Below, one piece after another: positions 4,469-5,610 of a stretch of DNA of 5,610 bases. The notes beneath the pieces were generated by a model. It had not been told where the DNA came from. It did not search any database and saw only the letters and a program-made list of their open reading frames with translations. A program made the translations under genes and the position numbers. Within the stretch, counting starts at the first letter, position 1; each line of letters opens with the position of its first letter. The stretch comes from Natronomonas sp. (GTDB lineage: Archaea > Halobacteriota > Halobacteria > Halobacteriales > Haloarculaceae), in contig SLIW01000566.1 in NCBI GenBank assembly GCA_007135435.1, positions 1 to 5,610 of the forward strand, read 5' to 3'.

Positions 4469-5455
4469 ATGCAACCAACAAGACGTTCGACGATGAAGGC
4501 GGTCGGTGTCGCGGGTGCGCTGGCACTCCTCGGCGGGACCGCGGCCGGGGACGAACACGAGGAACCGGAGGAGCCGGAGGAGCCACCGACGGAGGTACCG
4601 GATGCCGGGCAGGCGGCGGTGAGCGTCGCGCACCTCTCGCCCGACGCGCCGAACGTCGACGTCCTGGTGGATGGCGACGCCGTCCTCGAGGACGTCGCGT
4701 ACGGGGACGTCAGCGACTACCTCGTGGTCGACGCCGGGACTTATCAGGTGACGATCACGGCCGCTGGCGATCCCGACACGGTGGCGTTCGAGGGCGACGT
4801 CACCTTCGATCCGACCTACTACACGGTGGCGGCGATCGGCGAGCTCGACGCGGGGACGTTCCAGCCACTGGTCCTCCCGGATTACGACGTCGCGCAGGTC
4901 AGGCTCGTCCACGCCGCCCCGGACGCGCCAGCCGTCGACGTCACCGTCCAGGACGCCAACCTCGCGCTGTTCGAGAACGTGTCGTTCGGCCAGGACTCGG
5001 ACTACGTGGCCGTGCCGCCGGGCTCGTACACGCTCGAGGTCCGCGCGGCGGAACCGCACAACATGGGCGACATCGTCGAGACGTTCGAGGTCGAGGTGGA
5101 GTCGGGGAAGGCGTACTCCGGCTACGCCATCGGCTACCTCGACGCCGAGATGGCAGGCGAGGATCGCCCGCTCGACCTCCGGGTCGTCCTCGACGGTGTG
5201 ACGGCGCACGTGGACTTCGACGCCGAGCCCCCCATGGAGGAGGACGTCCGCGAGGACGAGCCAGAGGTGGACGAGGAGGACGAGCCAGACGTGGATGACG
5301 ACGAGGACGAGCCAGAGGTGGACGAGGAGGAGGACGAGCCAGACGTGGACGACGACGAGGACGAGCTGGAAATTGACGAGGACGATGACGAGCCGGAGGT
5401 TGACGAGCCCGGGGACGACGACGGCCCGGACGTCGGCGACGAGGACGACCACTAA
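4469..5455 (+). CDS. Tat-exported DUF4397 protein with a long acidic repetitive tail
   Basis: The product is 328 residues. The N-terminus TRRSTMKAVGVAGALALLGG (4-23) has the twin Arg followed by a hydrophobic stretch of a Tat signal, with likely cleavage around TAAG-DEH (24-30); there is no lipobox Cys. A Glu/Pro linker (EEPEEPEEPP, 31-40) precedes a double DUF4397 module (PF14344). Repeat 1 starts VSVAHLSPDAPNVDVLVDG (51-69) and repeat 2 QVRLVHAAPDAPAVDVTV (143-160), each with the hallmark H-x-S/A-P-D-A-P-x-V-D-V. Both contain a strand pair with SDYL/SDYV and an AGTYQV or PGSYTL turn. Residues 252-328 are almost entirely Asp/Glu with Pro and Val, built of 17-18-residue repeats. The domain's function is not established; a cell-surface or secreted role is likely. 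There is no C-terminal anchor helix, so the tail should be free or held by charge or divalent cations. Starting at the ATG at 4493 would remove the twin Arg, so 4469 is kept. A T-run follows the gene. Confidence 0.9.
   Translation: MQPTRRSTMKAVGVAGALALLGGTAAGDEHEEPEEPEEPPTEVPDAGQAAVSVAHLSPDAPNVDVLVDGDAVLEDVAYGDVSDYLVVDAGTYQVTITAAGDPDTVAFEGDVTFDPTYYTVAAIGELDAGTFQPLVLPDYDVAQVRLVHAAPDAPAVDVTVQDANLALFENVSFGQDSDYVAVPPGSYTLEVRAAEPHNMGDIVETFEVEVESGKAYSGYAIGYLDAEMAGEDRPLDLRVVLDGVTAHVDFDAEPPMEEDVREDEPEVDEEDEPDVDDDEDEPEVDEEEDEPDVDDDEDELEIDEDDDEPEVDEPGDDDGPDVGDEDDH
5255..5413 (+). repeat. In-frame repeats encoding the acidic tail
   Basis: Three units lie head to tail in the DUF4397 gene: 5255-5305 (17 codons, DEPEVDEEDEPDVDDDE), 5306-5359 (18 codons, with one extra Glu) and a diverged third at 5360-5413 (DELEIDEDDDEPEVDEPG). 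The first two are nearly identical in DNA as well as protein, so copy number has probably changed by recombination or slippage while keeping the frame. Confidence 0.8.
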
Positions 5456-5471
5456 CGGCAGCGAACGACGG

Positions 5472-5481
5472 TTTTTTCTTT
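5472..5481 (+). terminator. T-run terminator after the DUF4397 gene
   Basis: TTTTTTCTTT begins 16 nt after the TAA stop. It is the same type of element, preceded by the same GACGG context, as the T-run after the membrane protein at 3407. A strong stem is absent, as is usual for archaeal U-run termination. Confidence 0.6.
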
Positions 5482-5539
5482 GGCGGCGAGTCACCGTTCC
5501 CAGCGGGGGGTGCGTCGCACCGATGGAGGGCCGCGAGGG

Positions 5540-5610
5540 ATGAGTGCGCCCGTGACCTCTCCGGTGGATTCGGCCGTCTGGGCGGATCAGAACTCGGTGA
5601 TCACCGGGAT
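5540..5610 (+). CDS. Possible start of a rightward gene, cut by the window edge
   Basis: An ATG at 5540 opens a frame of 23 complete codons that runs off the right edge (MSAPVTSPVDSAVWADQNSV, then ITG). Most codons end in G or C and the first positions favour purines, as in real haloarchaeal genes. GGAGG at 5525-5529 lies 10 nt before the ATG, slightly long for a Shine-Dalgarno site. No TATA element is seen at leaderless distance. The fragment is too short to assign to a family. It excludes the alternative leftward gene end at 5587-5610. Confidence 0.3.
   Translation, partial: MSAPVTSPVDSAVWADQNSVITG
5587..5610 (-). CDS. Alternative: C-terminus of a leftward gene, cut by the window edge
   Basis: On the minus strand the last seven codons before a TGA (5589-5587) read IPVITEF, all ending in G or C. 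This would be a convergent gene facing the DUF4397 gene, with about 130 nt between the stops. No minus-strand T-run follows it. The evidence is only 24 bases, and it conflicts with the rightward frame from 5540; only one of the two can be right. Confidence 0.3.
   Translation of the reverse strand: MPVITEF

Noticed and set aside
4461..4496. 11-codon frame starting at ATG 4461 and overlapping the DUF4397 start
   Set aside because: It lies within or upstream of the predicted transcription start, has no ribosome binding site, and ends after 11 codons.
4322..5494. A 390-residue minus-strand open frame
   Set aside because: It is the antisense shadow of the DUF4397 gene. Long antisense frames are expected in GC-rich DNA, and its Val/Leu/Arg/His-rich low-complexity sequence mirrors the acidic repeats.
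1..5610. Defence island, toxin-antitoxin pair, insertion sequence or provirus
   Set aside because: No nuclease, methyltransferase, integrase, transposase or structural viral motif could be recognised on either strand. The GrpB nucleotidyltransferase fold alone, without a HEPN-type partner, is not enough to call a MNT/HEPN-like system.

Overview
The window looks like chromosomal or replicon DNA of an extremely halophilic archaeon (class Halobacteria). The coding parts are GC-rich with G/C at most third codon positions, and the clear proteins are rich in Asp and Glu. Several genes have a TATA-like element about 26-30 nt before the start codon, which is the leaderless arrangement typical of haloarchaea. 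Short T-runs after stop codons look like archaeal terminators. No rRNA, tRNA, CRISPR array, integrase or intact transposase was seen.

Layout. At the left edge is the N-terminus of a leftward membrane protein (1-113). Next is a leftward GrpB/UPF0157-family nucleotidyltransferase-fold protein (426-995). A candidate leftward 48-residue, very basic small protein (1278-1424) has its own AT-rich promoter region and Shine-Dalgarno site. A long gene-poor stretch (1425-2014) holds two tandem repeats and possible gene debris. A rightward two-gene unit follows: an SRPBCC/START-like protein (2015-2515) overlapping by 4 nt an eight-helix membrane protein with a TTG start (2512-3393), closed by a T-run. 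A rightward pyridoxamine 5'-phosphate oxidase-like flavin split-barrel protein (3679-4140) comes next, then a rightward Tat-exported DUF4397 protein with a long acidic repetitive tail (4469-5455). The right edge holds a gene end or start whose strand cannot be settled.

The genes do not form one pathway. Only the SRPBCC/membrane pair is arranged as an operon. The other genes look like single units with their own promoters. The DUF4397 protein is the only clear secreted protein.

The most unusual feature is the number of short tandem repeats. Five arrays with unrelated units (27, 24, 19, 19 and 15 bp) lie in the intergenic stretches, and a sixth lies inside the coding sequence for the acidic tail. 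Together with frame-broken coding-like sequence near 1530-1740, this suggests an accessory, slippage-prone region. I found no convincing multi-gene defence, conflict or biosynthetic system. The best candidates for something undescribed are the 48-residue basic protein and the SRPBCC/eight-helix membrane pair.
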